Below are positions 54,546-63,904 of a stretch of DNA of 64,000 nt, piece after piece. This DNA is from Pseudaminobacter salicylatoxidans (lineage in GTDB: Bacteria; Pseudomonadota; Alphaproteobacteria; Rhizobiales; Rhizobiaceae). The notes beneath the pieces are model-generated. The model saw only the letters and a program-made list of their open reading frames with translations, was not told where the DNA came from and ran no database searches. Where the stretch lies: positions 166,262-230,261 of the forward strand of contig NZ_QGGG01000008.1 of assembly GCF_003148475.1 (NCBI RefSeq). Reading direction: 5' to 3'. The translations under genes were made by a program, and so were the position numbers. Numbering within the stretch: position 1 is the stretch's first letter; every line of letters begins with the position of its first letter.

Positions 54546-55991
54546 ATGGCGAATGGCGAATGGCCCGTACACGGTGAGATAACCGGCCCTGTCGTGATGA
54601 TCGGTTTCGGATCGATTGGACGCGGAACGCTTCCCCTCATCGAGCGCCATTTCAAGTTCGACAAGTCGCGCATGACCGTTATCGACCCGCGCGACGACAA
54701 TTGTCACCTTCTTGACGAGCGCGGCATCGCCTTCCTGCAAGAGGCGGTGACGCAGGAAAACTACCGCGAACTGCTGACCCCGCTTCTCACGCAGGGCAGC
54801 GGTCAGGGTTTTTGCGTCAACCTCTCGGTCGACACCTCGTCGCTCGACCTGATGCGCCTGTGCCGCGAACTCGGCGTTCTTTACATCGACACGGTGGTAG
54901 AGCCGTGGCTCGGCTTCTATTTCGACACGCAGGCAGACAATGCCTCGCGCACCAATTATGCGCTGCGCGAAACCGTCGTGCGCGAGATACGCGAGCAGCC
55001 GGGCGGCACCACCGCCGTTTCCTGCTGCGGCGCCAATCCGGGCATGGTGTCGTGGTTCGTCAAGCAGGCGCTGGTCAATCTCGCGAGGGATCTCGGCCTC
55101 GAATTCACCGAGCCGGCGGCGAGCGACCGCGACGGCTGGGCGCGCCTCATGCGGAAGACCGGTGTGAAAGGCATCCATATTGCCGAGCGCGACACCCAGC
55201 TCACCAAAAACCCCAAGCCGCTCAATGTGTTCTGGAACACCTGGTCGGTGGAGGGCTTCATAGCGGAGGGGCTGCAACCGGCCGAGCTTGGCTGGGGCAC
55301 GCATGAGAAATGGAAGCCCGCGAACGCCCGCGAGCAGCAGACCGGTTCCAGGGCCGCGATCTTCCTGGAGCAGCCGGGCGCCAATACGCGCGTGCGCAGC
55401 TGGTGCCCGACGCCGGGCGCGCAATACGGCTTCCTCGTCACCCATAACGAGGCGATCTCGATCGCCGATTTCTTCACCGTGCGCGAAGCCGACGGCTCCG
55501 TCGCCTATCGCCCGACCTGCCACTACGCCTACCATCCCTGCAACGACGCGGTGCTTTCCATGCACGAGATGTTCGGCGCCGGCGGCAAGGCGCAGCCCGT
55601 GCAGCATGTGCTCGACGAGGACGAGCTGGTCGAGGGGAAGGACGAGCTCGGCGTGCTGCTCTACGGCCACGCCAGGAACGCCTACTGGTACGGCTCGCAA
55701 CTTTCGCTGGAAGAGGCGCGCAAGCTCGCGCCCTACCAGAACGCCACCGGCCTGCAGGTCACCGCGGCGGTGCTTGCCGGCATGGTCTGGGCGCTGGAAA
55801 ATCCACAGGCCGGCATCGTCGACACCGATGCCATGGATTACCGCCGTTGCCTTGAGGTGCAGCGGCCCTATCTGGGTCCGGTAAGCGGGTTCTACACCGA
55901 CTGGACCCCGTTGGAGGGACGCCCCGGCCTGTTCCCGGAAGATATAGATCCGCAGGACCCGTGGCAGTTCCGTAACATATTGGTCCGTTGA
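54546..55991 (+). CDS. hss: Homospermidine synthase
   Basis: A 481-residue NAD-dependent enzyme that joins putrescine units into homospermidine, the common long polyamine of rhizobia. The Rossmann motif is VMIGFGSIGRGTLPLI; others are YIDTVVEPWLGFY, SCCGANPGMVSWFVKQAL and WCPTPGAQYGFLVTHNEAISIADFF. Full length. It stands alone between the DUF3445 gene and the Omp10 gene. Confidence 0.95.
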   Translation: MANGEWPVHGEITGPVVMIGFGSIGRGTLPLIERHFKFDKSRMTVIDPRDDNCHLLDERGIAFLQEAVTQENYRELLTPLLTQGSGQGFCVNLSVDTSSLDLMRLCRELGVLYIDTVVEPWLGFYFDTQADNASRTNYALRETVVREIREQPGGTTAVSCCGANPGMVSWFVKQALVNLARDLGLEFTEPAASDRDGWARLMRKTGVKGIHIAERDTQLTKNPKPLNVFWNTWSVEGFIAEGLQPAELGWGTHEKWKPANAREQQTGSRAAIFLEQPGANTRVRSWCPTPGAQYGFLVTHNEAISIADFFTVREADGSVAYRPTCHYAYHPCNDAVLSMHEMFGAGGKAQPVQHVLDEDELVEGKDELGVLLYGHARNAYWYGSQLSLEEARKLAPYQNATGLQVTAAVLAGMVWALENPQAGIVDTDAMDYRRCLEVQRPYLGPVSGFYTDWTPLEGRPGLFPEDIDPQDPWQFRNILVR

Positions 55992-56092
55992 GCCGTTTGG
56001 CGCCGAGGCATATTTATCAATTGCTTGCAATCGCCGGAAAAGCGGGCGATTGCATGAACATGAATGCGGACTGAGGAGAGGATTTTCAGACC

Positions 56093-56476
56093 ATGACGAT
56101 TGCGCGCAATCTGATTTCGATCGCCGCTGTTGCAGCGGCAGCGGCAGCGCTGGCCGGCTGCGTGGGTGCAGGGCCGATGGTCGGTGGCGGCCCGGTCAAC
56201 ATGGCCCCGAGAGGCGTCGAAGGCGAATGGATGAGCACCGACGGTGTTGCCGTCTCGCGGTTCTCCGGCGGCATTTTCGCAACCAACGCGCTCGACACCG
56301 GCAACAAGCTGGCCGAAGGCAGCTACCGCATGGCTGATGCCCGCAATGTCGAGATCACCATGCGCTCGCTGATCCGCCAGACCACCAGCAATGTGAACTG
56401 CGCGCTGGTGGCCCCCAACCAGCTCAACTGCACCAGCTCCGGCGGCCAGCAATTCGTGCTCACCCGCCGCATCTGA
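56093..56476 (+). CDS. Omp10-type outer membrane lipoprotein
   Basis: A 127-residue lipoprotein with signal peptide and lipobox LAGC (Cys about residue 22). The mature part, GVEGEWMSTDGVAVSRFSGGIF, LDTGNKLAEGSY, VEITMRSLIRQTTSNVNCALV and QLNCTSSGGQQFVLTRR, closely follows Brucella Omp10 as I recall it. Two Cys in the mature part may form a disulfide. Function in Brucella is in the outer membrane and virulence. Confidence 0.85.
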   Translation: MTIARNLISIAAVAAAAAALAGCVGAGPMVGGGPVNMAPRGVEGEWMSTDGVAVSRFSGGIFATNALDTGNKLAEGSYRMADARNVEITMRSLIRQTTSNVNCALVAPNQLNCTSSGGQQFVLTRRI

Positions 56477-56490
56477 CATATTATCCCTTA

Positions 56491-56518
56491 CGGGCGGCCC
56501 CTGCGAATTGGCCGCCCG
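56491..56518 (+). terminator. Hairpin after the Omp10 gene
   Basis: Perfect 9-bp stem CGGGCGGCC / GGCCGCCCG with a 10-nt loop, 14 bp after the stop. No T-run, so termination is not certain. The rest of 56519-56735 holds no gene that I can see. Confidence 0.5.
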
Positions 56519-56735
56519 GCTTGCAGGAAAGCGGGTGACGGCCTCCGGCCCCGCCCACTCGTCCTTTTCAGTTCCCCAGCCTTGTCGGCGTACCCGGCCG
56601 TCCCCGTGCCTGCCCGGGCATCCCCGCGCAAATCCGCTTGCATCGCCGATACCACGATGTGAACATGCCGCCGAACCGTGAGAAAACGGTCATGGACGGG
56701 CCTTACATCGCCAGCATCAATCGGGGAGACAGATC

Positions 56736-58751
56736 ATGAAGAGATTCGCAGCCATCGCTGCAATGTCCGCGTCGGCATTCGCCCTTTCGACCGGCGCTTC
56801 CTTCGCCGACTACACGCTGCATATCCTGCATATCAACGACTGGCACAGCCGCATCGAATCCAACAACAAATACGAATCGACCTGCTCCGCCGAAGAAGAG
56901 GCCAAGGACGAATGCATCGGCGGCGCGGCGCGGCTCGTCACCGCCATCGCCCAGGAGCGCAAGAAGCTGGAGGGCGAGAACGTGCTGCTGCTGAATGGCG
57001 GCGACAATTTCCAAGGCTCCCTGTTCTACACCACCTATAAGGGCCAGGCCGAAGCCGAGTTCCTGAACCAGATGAAGTTCGACGCCATGACCGTGGGCAA
57101 CCACGAGTTCGACGATGGCGAAGACGCGCTGGCGCCCTTCCTGGACGTCATCAAGTTCCCGGTGCTGAGCGCCAATGTACAGGCAAGCGCCGCCGCCAAG
57201 GTGGGCGACCGCATCAAGCCTTCCGTCGTGATCGAGGTCGGCGGCCAGAAGATCGGCATCATCGGTGCGGTGACCACCGAGACGCCGGAGATCGCCTCGC
57301 CCGGCCCCAACATCACCATCGAGGACGACATCAAGACCATCACCGCCGAGGTCGAGAAACTGAAGGCCGAAGGCGTCAACAAGATCATCGCGCTCACCCA
57401 TGTCGGCTATCCGCGCGACAAGGAGATGATCGCCAAAATTCCAGGCGTTGACGTGGTGGTCGGTGGCCACACCCATTCGCTGCTGTCGAACACCGATCCC
57501 AAGGCCGAAGGCCCTTATCCGACGATGATCGACAATCCGGACGGCTATAAGGTGCCGGTGACGCAGGCGGCCTCCTATTCGAAATATCTCGGCGAGTTCA
57601 AGGTGGTGTTCGACGACAACGGCGTCGTCAAGGAAGCCAGCGGCGACCCGATTTATCTCGACGCCAAGATCAAGCCAGACGAAGGCGTTCTGGCCCGTAT
57701 CAAGGAGCTGGGCGCGCCCATCGAAGAGCTGAAGGCCAAGGAAGTTGGCGAGACGACCGCCGCCATCGATGGCAGCCGCGAAAGCTGCCGCGCGCGCGAA
57801 TGCGAGATGGGCAACCTCATTTCCGACGCCGTGCTCGACCGCGTCAAAGGCCAGGGTGTCACCATCGCCATCACCAATGGCGGTGGTGTGCGCGCTTCCA
57901 TCGACGGCGGCACGGTGACCATGGGCGAGGTGCTGACCGTTCTGCCGTTCCAGAACACCATCGCCACCTTCCAGATTTCCGGCAAGGATCTCGTCGCCGC
58001 GCTTGAGAATGGCGTCAGCCAGCTCGAGGAAGCCGCCGGCCGCTTCGCGCAGGTCGCCGGCCTGAAATATTCCTTCGACAAGTCTGCCCCGCCGCAGAGC
58101 CGCATCAAGTCCGTCGAGGTGGAAGAAAACGGCAGCTGGGCGCCGATCGATCCCGACAAGGACTACATCGTGGCGGCCAACAACTATGTGCGTCAGGGCG
58201 GCGACGGCTACAAGATCTTCGCCGAGAAGGCCAAGAACGCCTATGATTACGGGCCGGGCCTGGAGCAGACGGTGGCTGACTATCTTTCCGCGCATCGACC
58301 CTATACGCCCAAGATCGAAGGCCGCATCACCGAAGTGGCGCAGGCAGGGCAGGCCGAAGCTCCCGCCACGGAGGAAGCCAAGCCGGCCGAGACTGCCCCC
58401 GCGGCCACCACGGAACCGGACGTGAAGCTGCCGGAAATGCCCAAGGCCTCCGGCGACATCGCCAATCAGGCGCCCAAGGTCGAGGGAGAGGCCGGCGCAC
58501 CGGCAACGGCGACCGAAGCCGCGCCTGAAACCAATGCCGGCGAAGCCAAGCCTGCCGAAGCTGCAGCGGACGCCTCTGCCCCGAAGCCCGGCGAAAGCCA
58601 TGTTATCGCAACCGGCGACACCTTCTGGGACATTGCCGAGAAAGCCTATGGCGACGGCAGCCAATGGCGCCGGATCGCCAGGGCCAACCCTCGTCATTCG
58701 GCGCGCCGCCTGCTGGTCGGCACAACGCTGAAGATTCCGGCCGCGAACTGA
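56736..58751 (+). CDS. Periplasmic 5'-nucleotidase/metallophosphatase with C-terminal LysM
   Basis: A 671-residue exported protein. Signal peptide MKRFAAIAAMSASAFALSTGASFA. The N-terminal metallophosphoesterase domain (HILHINDWHSRI, LLNGGDNFQGS, VGNHEFDDG, VVGGHTHSLL) and C-terminal nucleotide-binding domain (GNLISDAVLD, ITNGGGVRASI, GEVLTVLPFQNT) make a UshA-like 5'-nucleotidase. About 120 Ala/Pro/Glu-rich residues follow, then a LysM at the end (HVIATGDTFWDIAEKAYGDGSQWRRIARANP). LysM would tie it to peptidoglycan. A terminator follows. Confidence 0.92.
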   Translation: MKRFAAIAAMSASAFALSTGASFADYTLHILHINDWHSRIESNNKYESTCSAEEEAKDECIGGAARLVTAIAQERKKLEGENVLLLNGGDNFQGSLFYTTYKGQAEAEFLNQMKFDAMTVGNHEFDDGEDALAPFLDVIKFPVLSANVQASAAAKVGDRIKPSVVIEVGGQKIGIIGAVTTETPEIASPGPNITIEDDIKTITAEVEKLKAEGVNKIIALTHVGYPRDKEMIAKIPGVDVVVGGHTHSLLSNTDPKAEGPYPTMIDNPDGYKVPVTQAASYSKYLGEFKVVFDDNGVVKEASGDPIYLDAKIKPDEGVLARIKELGAPIEELKAKEVGETTAAIDGSRESCRARECEMGNLISDAVLDRVKGQGVTIAITNGGGVRASIDGGTVTMGEVLTVLPFQNTIATFQISGKDLVAALENGVSQLEEAAGRFAQVAGLKYSFDKSAPPQSRIKSVEVEENGSWAPIDPDKDYIVAANNYVRQGGDGYKIFAEKAKNAYDYGPGLEQTVADYLSAHRPYTPKIEGRITEVAQAGQAEAPATEEAKPAETAPAATTEPDVKLPEMPKASGDIANQAPKVEGEAGAPATATEAAPETNAGEAKPAEAAADASAPKPGESHVIATGDTFWDIAEKAYGDGSQWRRIARANPRHSARRLLVGTTLKIPAAN

Positions 58752-58773
58752 GCGTCCGGTACTCGCGACTCTG

Positions 58774-58809
58774 GGCCCGTCCGGAACCCACCGGGCGGGC
58801 CTTTCCTTT
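58774..58809 (+). terminator. Terminator of the 5'-nucleotidase gene
   Basis: 11-bp stem (58774-58784 with 58791-58801, one wobble pair), loop AACCCA, then TTTCCTTTCC. Confidence 0.75.
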
Positions 58810-58903
58810 CCGGTCGGGCAAGTCCGTTTCACCTGCGGCCAGAGGTTGCATTGGAATTATGCCGGTCAGCCACTAGGTTCCGGCCATGTTTGGAGATACT
58901 GGA

Positions 58904-59941
58904 ATGAACCCGACTGCCGAAAACGCCGAAGCCAATGCCGTCACGGGTGCGAAAACGCCGAAGGTCGGGGTTCTTCTGGTCAATCTCGGCACGCCGGATG
59001 GCACCGAATACGCGCCCATGCGGCGCTACCTGCGCGAATTCCTGTCGGACCGCCGCGTCATCGAGACGCCGCGTCCGATCTGGTATCCGATCCTTTACGG
59101 CATCGTGCTCAACACCCGGCCGTCCAAATCCGGCGCAAACTACCGCAAGATCTGGAACATGGAGCGCAACGAGTCGCCGCTGCGCACCTTTACGCGCTCG
59201 CAGGCCGGGAAGCTTGCCGCGCAGCTTGCTGACCTTCCCAACGTGGTGGTGAACTGGGGCATGCGCTACGGCAATCCTTCCACCGAACAGGCCCTGCGGG
59301 AATTGCTGGACCAGGGGTGCGAGCGCATCGTGATGTTCCCGCTCTATCCGCAATATTCCGCCACGACGACCGCCACCGCCAGCGACGCATTTTTCCAGGC
59401 GCTGATGAAACTGCGCGCCATGCCGGCGGTGCGCACGGTGCCGGCTTACTACAACGAGCCGAGCTTTATCGACGCGCTCGCCAACTCGATCACCAGCCAT
59501 CTGGCAACGCTCGATTTCGAGCCGGAGGTGGTGATCGCCTCCTATCACGGCATTCCGAAGAGCTATGCCGAGAAGGGCGACCCCTACCCGGAGCAGTGCC
59601 TGGAAACCACGCGCCTGCTGCGCGAGCGCCTTGGCTGGGACGACAAGAAGCTGATCAGCACTTTCCAGTCGCGCTTCGGCCGCGAGGAATGGCTGCAGCC
59701 CTACACCGACAAGACCGTCGAAAAGCTTGCGCGCGAGGGCGTGAAATCGGTCGCCGCCTTCAATCCCGGCTTTTCGGTGGACTGCCTGGAGACGCTGGAG
59801 GAGATCGCGGACGAAAATGCGGAAATCTTCCACAATGCCGGCGGCAAGAATTTCTCGCATATCCCCTGCCTGAACGACAGCGCCGACGGCATGGCGGTGA
59901 TCGAGGAAATCACGCGCCGTGAATTGGCGGGATGGGTCTGA
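58904..59941 (+). CDS. hemH: Ferrochelatase
   Basis: A 345-residue protein that inserts Fe2+ into protoporphyrin IX. Family blocks are KVGVLLVNLGTPDGTEY, MRRYLREFLSDRRVIE, GMRYGNPS, FPLYPQYSATTTAT, the catalytic His in IASYHGIPKSYAEKGDPYPEQC, TFQSRFGREEWLQPYTD and PGFSVDCLETLEEI. ATG 58904 has GGAG 7 bp upstream; an ATG 18 bp earlier is less likely. Confidence 0.95.
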   Translation: MNPTAENAEANAVTGAKTPKVGVLLVNLGTPDGTEYAPMRRYLREFLSDRRVIETPRPIWYPILYGIVLNTRPSKSGANYRKIWNMERNESPLRTFTRSQAGKLAAQLADLPNVVVNWGMRYGNPSTEQALRELLDQGCERIVMFPLYPQYSATTTATASDAFFQALMKLRAMPAVRTVPAYYNEPSFIDALANSITSHLATLDFEPEVVIASYHGIPKSYAEKGDPYPEQCLETTRLLRERLGWDDKKLISTFQSRFGREEWLQPYTDKTVEKLAREGVKSVAAFNPGFSVDCLETLEEIADENAEIFHNAGGKNFSHIPCLNDSADGMAVIEEITRRELAGWV

Positions 59942-59963
59942 GCGCGAGACGCAAGCCGCGCAG

Positions 59964-59983
59964 GCTTGCCGCAAGAGGCAAGC
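59964..59983 (+). terminator. Hairpin after hemH
   Basis: 7-bp stem GCTTGCC / GGCAAGC with a 6-nt loop, 22 bp after the stop. A second hairpin CGGCGGTT / AACCGCCG lies at 60013-60036. Neither has a strong T-run. Confidence 0.4.
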
Positions 59984-60114
59984 GATACTTCCGGGGACGG
60001 CACCGCGTGACGCGGCGGTTGCAATTGTAACCGCCGTGAAACCCTCTTAAGTATTGACCGGATATGTGAAGCATCCGTGCTTGCTGCCACGCCTGTCTTC
60101 GAGGGGAAAACCGA

Positions 60115-61068
60115 ATGCCGTTCACCGGTTCCGACGCGCTTATTCCGATCCTTGTCGTTCTCGTCCTGTTGTTCCTGTTCGCGGGCATCAAGACCGTGCC
60201 ACAAGGTTTCAACTACACGGTGGAGCGCTTCGGCCGCTACACGAGGTCGCTGACGCCAGGCCTCAACCTCATCATCCCCTTCATCGACCGCATCGGCGCG
60301 CGCATGAACATGATGGAGCAGGTGCTCGACGTGCCGACGCAGGAGGTCATTACCCGCGACAATGCCATTGTCGGCGTGGACGGCGTGGCCTTCTATCAGG
60401 TGTTGAACGCAGCGCAGGCCGCCTATCAGGTTGCAGGGCTCCAGAACGCCATCCTGAACCTCACCATGACCAATATCCGCACGGTCATGGGTTCGATGGA
60501 TCTCGACGAACTTCTTTCCAATCGCGATGCCATCAACGAACGCCTGCTGCGCGTGGTGGACGAGGCCGCCCATCCATGGGGCATCAAGGTCACGCGCGTC
60601 GAGATCAAGGACATCAATCCGCCGGCCAATCTGGTCGATTCCATGGCTCGCCAGATGATGGCCGAGCGCAACAAGCGCGCCCAGATCCTTGAAGCGGAGG
60701 GGCTCAAGCAGGCGCAGGTTCTCGAGGCCGAGGGCCGGCGCGAAGCCGCCTTCCGCGATGCCGAAGCGCGCGAACGCGCCGCCGAGGCCGAAGCCCGCGC
60801 CACGCAGGTCGTGTCCGAAGCCATTGCCAAGGGCGACGTGCAGGCCATCAACTATTTCGTCGCGCAAAAATACACCGAGGCGTTGACGAAGATCGGCTCG
60901 GGCACGAACAGCAAGATCGTGCTGATGCCGCTTGAAGCCTCTTCGCTGATCGGCTCGCTGGGCGGCATCGGCTCCATCGCCAGGGAAGTGTTCGGCGAGC
61001 AGACCGGCGCAGTGCACCCGCGCTCTTCCGCCCGGCCACCGATCACGCGCGGCACCGACCAGAGCTGA
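60115..61068 (+). CDS. SPFH/stomatin-family membrane protein (QmcA-like)
   Basis: A 317-residue protein: one N-terminal helix ([22 protein letters not shown]), the SPFH/Band-7 domain ([47 protein letters not shown]) and a long Ala/Glu-rich coiled coil ([22 protein letters not shown]). Such proteins form membrane cages tied to protease FtsH or membrane domains. It is paired with NfeD 17 bp downstream, the standard arrangement. Confidence 0.92.
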   Translation: MPFTGSDALIPILVVLVLLFLFAGIKTVPQGFNYTVERFGRYTRSLTPGLNLIIPFIDRIGARMNMMEQVLDVPTQEVITRDNAIVGVDGVAFYQVLNAAQAAYQVAGLQNAILNLTMTNIRTVMGSMDLDELLSNRDAINERLLRVVDEAAHPWGIKVTRVEIKDINPPANLVDSMARQMMAERNKRAQILEAEGLKQAQVLEAEGRREAAFRDAEARERAAEAEARATQVVSEAIAKGDVQAINYFVAQKYTEALTKIGSGTNSKIVLMPLEASSLIGSLGGIGSIAREVFGEQTGAVHPRSSARPPITRGTDQS

Positions 61069-61085
61069 CGGCAAGAAAGGTTGCC

Positions 61086-61544
61086 ATGATCGGGAGCATC
61101 ATTCAGGAACTCGGCCCATGGAACTGGATGGCGCTGGGCTTTGCGCTGCTGGCGCTGGAAATCCTGCTGCCCGGGGTCTTCTTTCTGTGGATCGGCATTG
61201 CCGCACTGCTGGTCGGCACGCTCTCACTGCAGCTCTGGGGCTTCGCCTTCTGGGGCTGGCAGGTGCAGATCGTCGCCTTTCTGGTCCTGTCACTGCTGTC
61301 AGCCTATATCGGCAACAAGATACAAGCTGCGCGCCGCAACGACAGCGACCAACCGCTTCTCAACCGGCGCGGCGAGCAGATGATCGGGCGCGTCGCCACC
61401 CTGACGGAGCCGATCCATGACGGGCGCGGCCGCATCAGGCTGGACGATACGGTCTGGCGGGTCATCGGCCCCGACCTTCCTGCCGGGGCCCGCGTGAAAG
61501 TGACGGCGGTGGCCGATCTGGAACTGGTGGTCGAGGCGGTTTAG
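61086..61544 (+). CDS. NfeD-family membrane protein
   Basis: A 152-residue protein with three to four membrane helices (WMALGFALLALEILLPGVFFLWIGIAALLVG, then WQVQIVAFLVLSLLSAYIG) and a C-terminal OB-fold domain (RGEQMIGRVATLTEPIHDGRGRIRLDDTVWRVIG). It is the partner of the SPFH protein just upstream. Confidence 0.92.
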   Translation: MIGSIIQELGPWNWMALGFALLALEILLPGVFFLWIGIAALLVGTLSLQLWGFAFWGWQVQIVAFLVLSLLSAYIGNKIQAARRNDSDQPLLNRRGEQMIGRVATLTEPIHDGRGRIRLDDTVWRVIGPDLPAGARVKVTAVADLELVVEAV

Positions 61545-61558
61545 CCTGACCCGAAGAA

Positions 61559-62557
61559 TCAGATCACGCCGATCCTGAGCAGATCGTGGAAATGCACAAT
61601 GCCGAGCGGCTGGTCGCCCTCGGCCACGATCAACGCGCCGATATTGTTGTCGTTGAGGAAGCCGATCGCAGCGCTGGCCATCAGTTGTGGCCCAACTGTC
61701 TTGGGCGCGCGCGTCATGACGTCTTCCACCGCGAGGTCGCCGAGATTGCGGTGCAGGTTGCGCGCAAGATCGCCATCGGTGACGATGCCGGCCAGCCTGC
61801 CCTCGCTGTCCACCACGCAGACGCAGCCGAAACGCTTGCGCGAAAGTTCGATGATCGCGTCCGGCATTCCGGTGCCGAGCGGCACGATCGGCATTTCGTC
61901 GCCCGAATGCATGATGTCCGACACCCGCATCAGGTTCGCGCCGAGCTGGCCACCGGGATGGAAGGTGCGGAAATGCTCCGGCGTGAAGCCGCGCGCTTCC
62001 AGAAGCGCGATCGCAAGCGCATCGCCCATGACGAGCTGAAGCAGTGTCGAGGTGGTGGGGGCAAGCCCATGCGGACAGGCCTCGTCCGCCCTGGGCAGCT
62101 TCAGCACCACATTCGCCTCCCGCGCCAGCGCGGAGGTCTCGCGGGAGGTGAGCGCGATCAGCGGAATGGCGAAGCGGCGCGCATAGCCGACGATGCCCTT
62201 GAGTTCGGCCGTCTCGCCCGACCACGAAATCGCAACGATGGCATCGTCGCGCGCGATCATGCCGAGGTCGCCGTGATTGGCCTCGGACGGATGGACGAAG
62301 AAGGCCGGCGTGCCGGTGGAGGCCAGCGTGGCGGCGATCTTGGAGCCGATATGGCCGCTCTTGCCGACGCCCGTGATGATGACCCGGCCACGAATGCCGG
62401 CAAGTATATCCACGGCATCGGCGAAGGCTTCTGCCAGCCCGTTGCCCAGTTCGTCGGTCAGCGCCTCGATGCCGGCGCGCTCCGTGGCCACGGTCCGCAA
62501 CGCCGAGGCAATGGAAGCCTGCCGGTCCGGTCTTGTTTTCAAGGTTCCTGCATGCAT
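61559..62557 (-). CDS. kdsD: Arabinose-5-phosphate isomerase (KpsF/GutQ family)
   Basis: A 332-residue protein: SIS domain (GRVIITGVGKSGHIGSKIAATLASTGTPAFFVHPSEANHGDLGMI, SWSGET, LTSRE, PTTSTLLQLVMGDALAI) and two CBS domains (VSDIMHSG...; VEDVMTRAPKTV...). It makes arabinose-5-phosphate for Kdo in lipopolysaccharide. It converges with nfeD, 14 bp apart. Confidence 0.93.
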   Translation of the reverse strand: MHAGTLKTRPDRQASIASALRTVATERAGIEALTDELGNGLAEAFADAVDILAGIRGRVIITGVGKSGHIGSKIAATLASTGTPAFFVHPSEANHGDLGMIARDDAIVAISWSGETAELKGIVGYARRFAIPLIALTSRETSALAREANVVLKLPRADEACPHGLAPTTSTLLQLVMGDALAIALLEARGFTPEHFRTFHPGGQLGANLMRVSDIMHSGDEMPIVPLGTGMPDAIIELSRKRFGCVCVVDSEGRLAGIVTDGDLARNLHRNLGDLAVEDVMTRAPKTVGPQLMASAAIGFLNDNNIGALIVAEGDQPLGIVHFHDLLRIGVI

Positions 62558-62707
62558 GGGATGCGATTAACGCTTTGACGCCCGGCTGTCCAACATTATC
62601 GACGCAAACCGGCGGCACGGCCTCACCCTCAACCCTCCGTTAACCAAGCCCGTTTACGGTTCGGTAAGTCTGGCGCAGCCGCGCCTTGAACTGCAGCCAG
62701 GGTGAGA

Positions 62708-63904
62708 ATGCTCCGGGTACGCGCCCCTCAAAGACGACGCCCAACGCACAGGGCGCTGCCGGCCATGCTCTGCATGACGGCCGCAGCCGTGCTATGGGCG
62801 CTGCCGGCGACCGCGCAGGAAAGCACATCCGGAAGCAATGGTGCCGACATTCTAGGCCTGCGTGGAACGCGAGCGCAGCCCGCCCAGCAGGCCGCAACCG
62901 CGCAGCAGGACCCGCCCCCGCAATATGACCCGGCAAGCACGGGCGCCATCCCCGATCCGGCTACAGCGGAAAACGCGGATGACAGCCTGTTTTCGTTGCC
63001 CGCCAATGCCGACGACCCTTTCGCTGACGCCCCGCCTCCCGACAGTGGCCGCCGGCCGTCAACGGCGCTTCGCCGGACGGCCGCCCGTAACACGGTGGGA
63101 GAGATCGCCGCGCCTGGGCCCACGCGCGAGAACCTGCGTGCCGAAGCGGTAGACCAGGATGTCAACATGCCGGTCGAACGCGAACCGACCATCGACACGC
63201 TGGAAAATCCCCTGATAGATCAGCGCGCCGAGCGCGTGCAGGCAATCGAGCGACTGCGCCGTCCGCACGACGAGCGTCCCTTCGCGCCGGTCGGCATACG
63301 CGCCGGGTCGTTCATCCTGCGGCCCTCGCTGGAGCAGGGCATGACCGCCACCAGCAATGCCAGCGTCAGCCACGACGGCTCCAGCGCCGTGCTTTCCGAA
63401 ACCACGCTGCGCCTCAATGCCGTTTCCGACTGGAGCCGCCACGCGGCGACCATCGACGCCTATGGCAATCTGCGCCGCAGTCTCTCGGGCGAAGACCTCA
63501 AGGAAAGCCGGATCGGCGTGGATGCGCGCCTCGATCTCGATCTCGGCAACGAACTGCGCGGCTTCGGCACGCTCAACTATCTGCGCCGCCCCGAATCCGC
63601 CTCCTCCCCTGCCGCCATTGCCGGGACATTGTCGCAACCGGTCGTCCAGACCGTTGGCGGCAGTCTTGGACTGGAAAAAGATGTCGGGAAAGCACGCTTC
63701 GGCATAGCCGGCAGGTTGGAGCACGATATCTACGGCGACGCCGAGCTTTCCACGGGCGGCAGCGTTTCGCAAAAGGATCGCGACTCGACGTTGGCCGCCC
63801 TGACCCTGCGCGGCGGTTACGAGATTTCCCCCGCCCTCACCCCCTTCCTGGAAGCGGAGGTGGGCCGGCGCCAGTACGACCAGAAGGTCGACAGCAACGG
63901 CTAG
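62708..63904 (+). CDS. Outer membrane beta-barrel protein, truncated at its 3' end
   Basis: A 398-residue product with signal peptide (MLRVRAPQRRR...LCMTAAAVLWALPATAQ), a ~130-residue Pro/Asp-rich linker and a C-terminal region of alternating strands starting near FAPVGIRAGSFILRPSLEQGM, as in the outer-membrane beta-barrel (OMP_b-brl_2) family. The barrel stops early, after EVGRRQYDQKVDSNG, with a TAG made at the junction with foreign-looking DNA at 63902-63904. Relatives, as I recall, continue well over 100 residues. The gene is probably disrupted by an insertion. A GTG at 62702 is an alternative start. Confidence 0.7.
   Translation: MLRVRAPQRRRPTHRALPAMLCMTAAAVLWALPATAQESTSGSNGADILGLRGTRAQPAQQAATAQQDPPPQYDPASTGAIPDPATAENADDSLFSLPANADDPFADAPPPDSGRRPSTALRRTAARNTVGEIAAPGPTRENLRAEAVDQDVNMPVEREPTIDTLENPLIDQRAERVQAIERLRRPHDERPFAPVGIRAGSFILRPSLEQGMTATSNASVSHDGSSAVLSETTLRLNAVSDWSRHAATIDAYGNLRRSLSGEDLKESRIGVDARLDLDLGNELRGFGTLNYLRRPESASSPAAIAGTLSQPVVQTVGGSLGLEKDVGKARFGIAGRLEHDIYGDAELSTGGSVSQKDRDSTLAALTLRGGYEISPALTPFLEAEVGRRQYDQKVDSNG

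Noticed and set aside
56703..58832. 709-codon minus-strand ORF opposite the 5'-nucleotidase
   Set aside because: Covers exactly a well-supported gene, Gly/Asp/Arg-rich, no recognisable motif; an antisense shadow.
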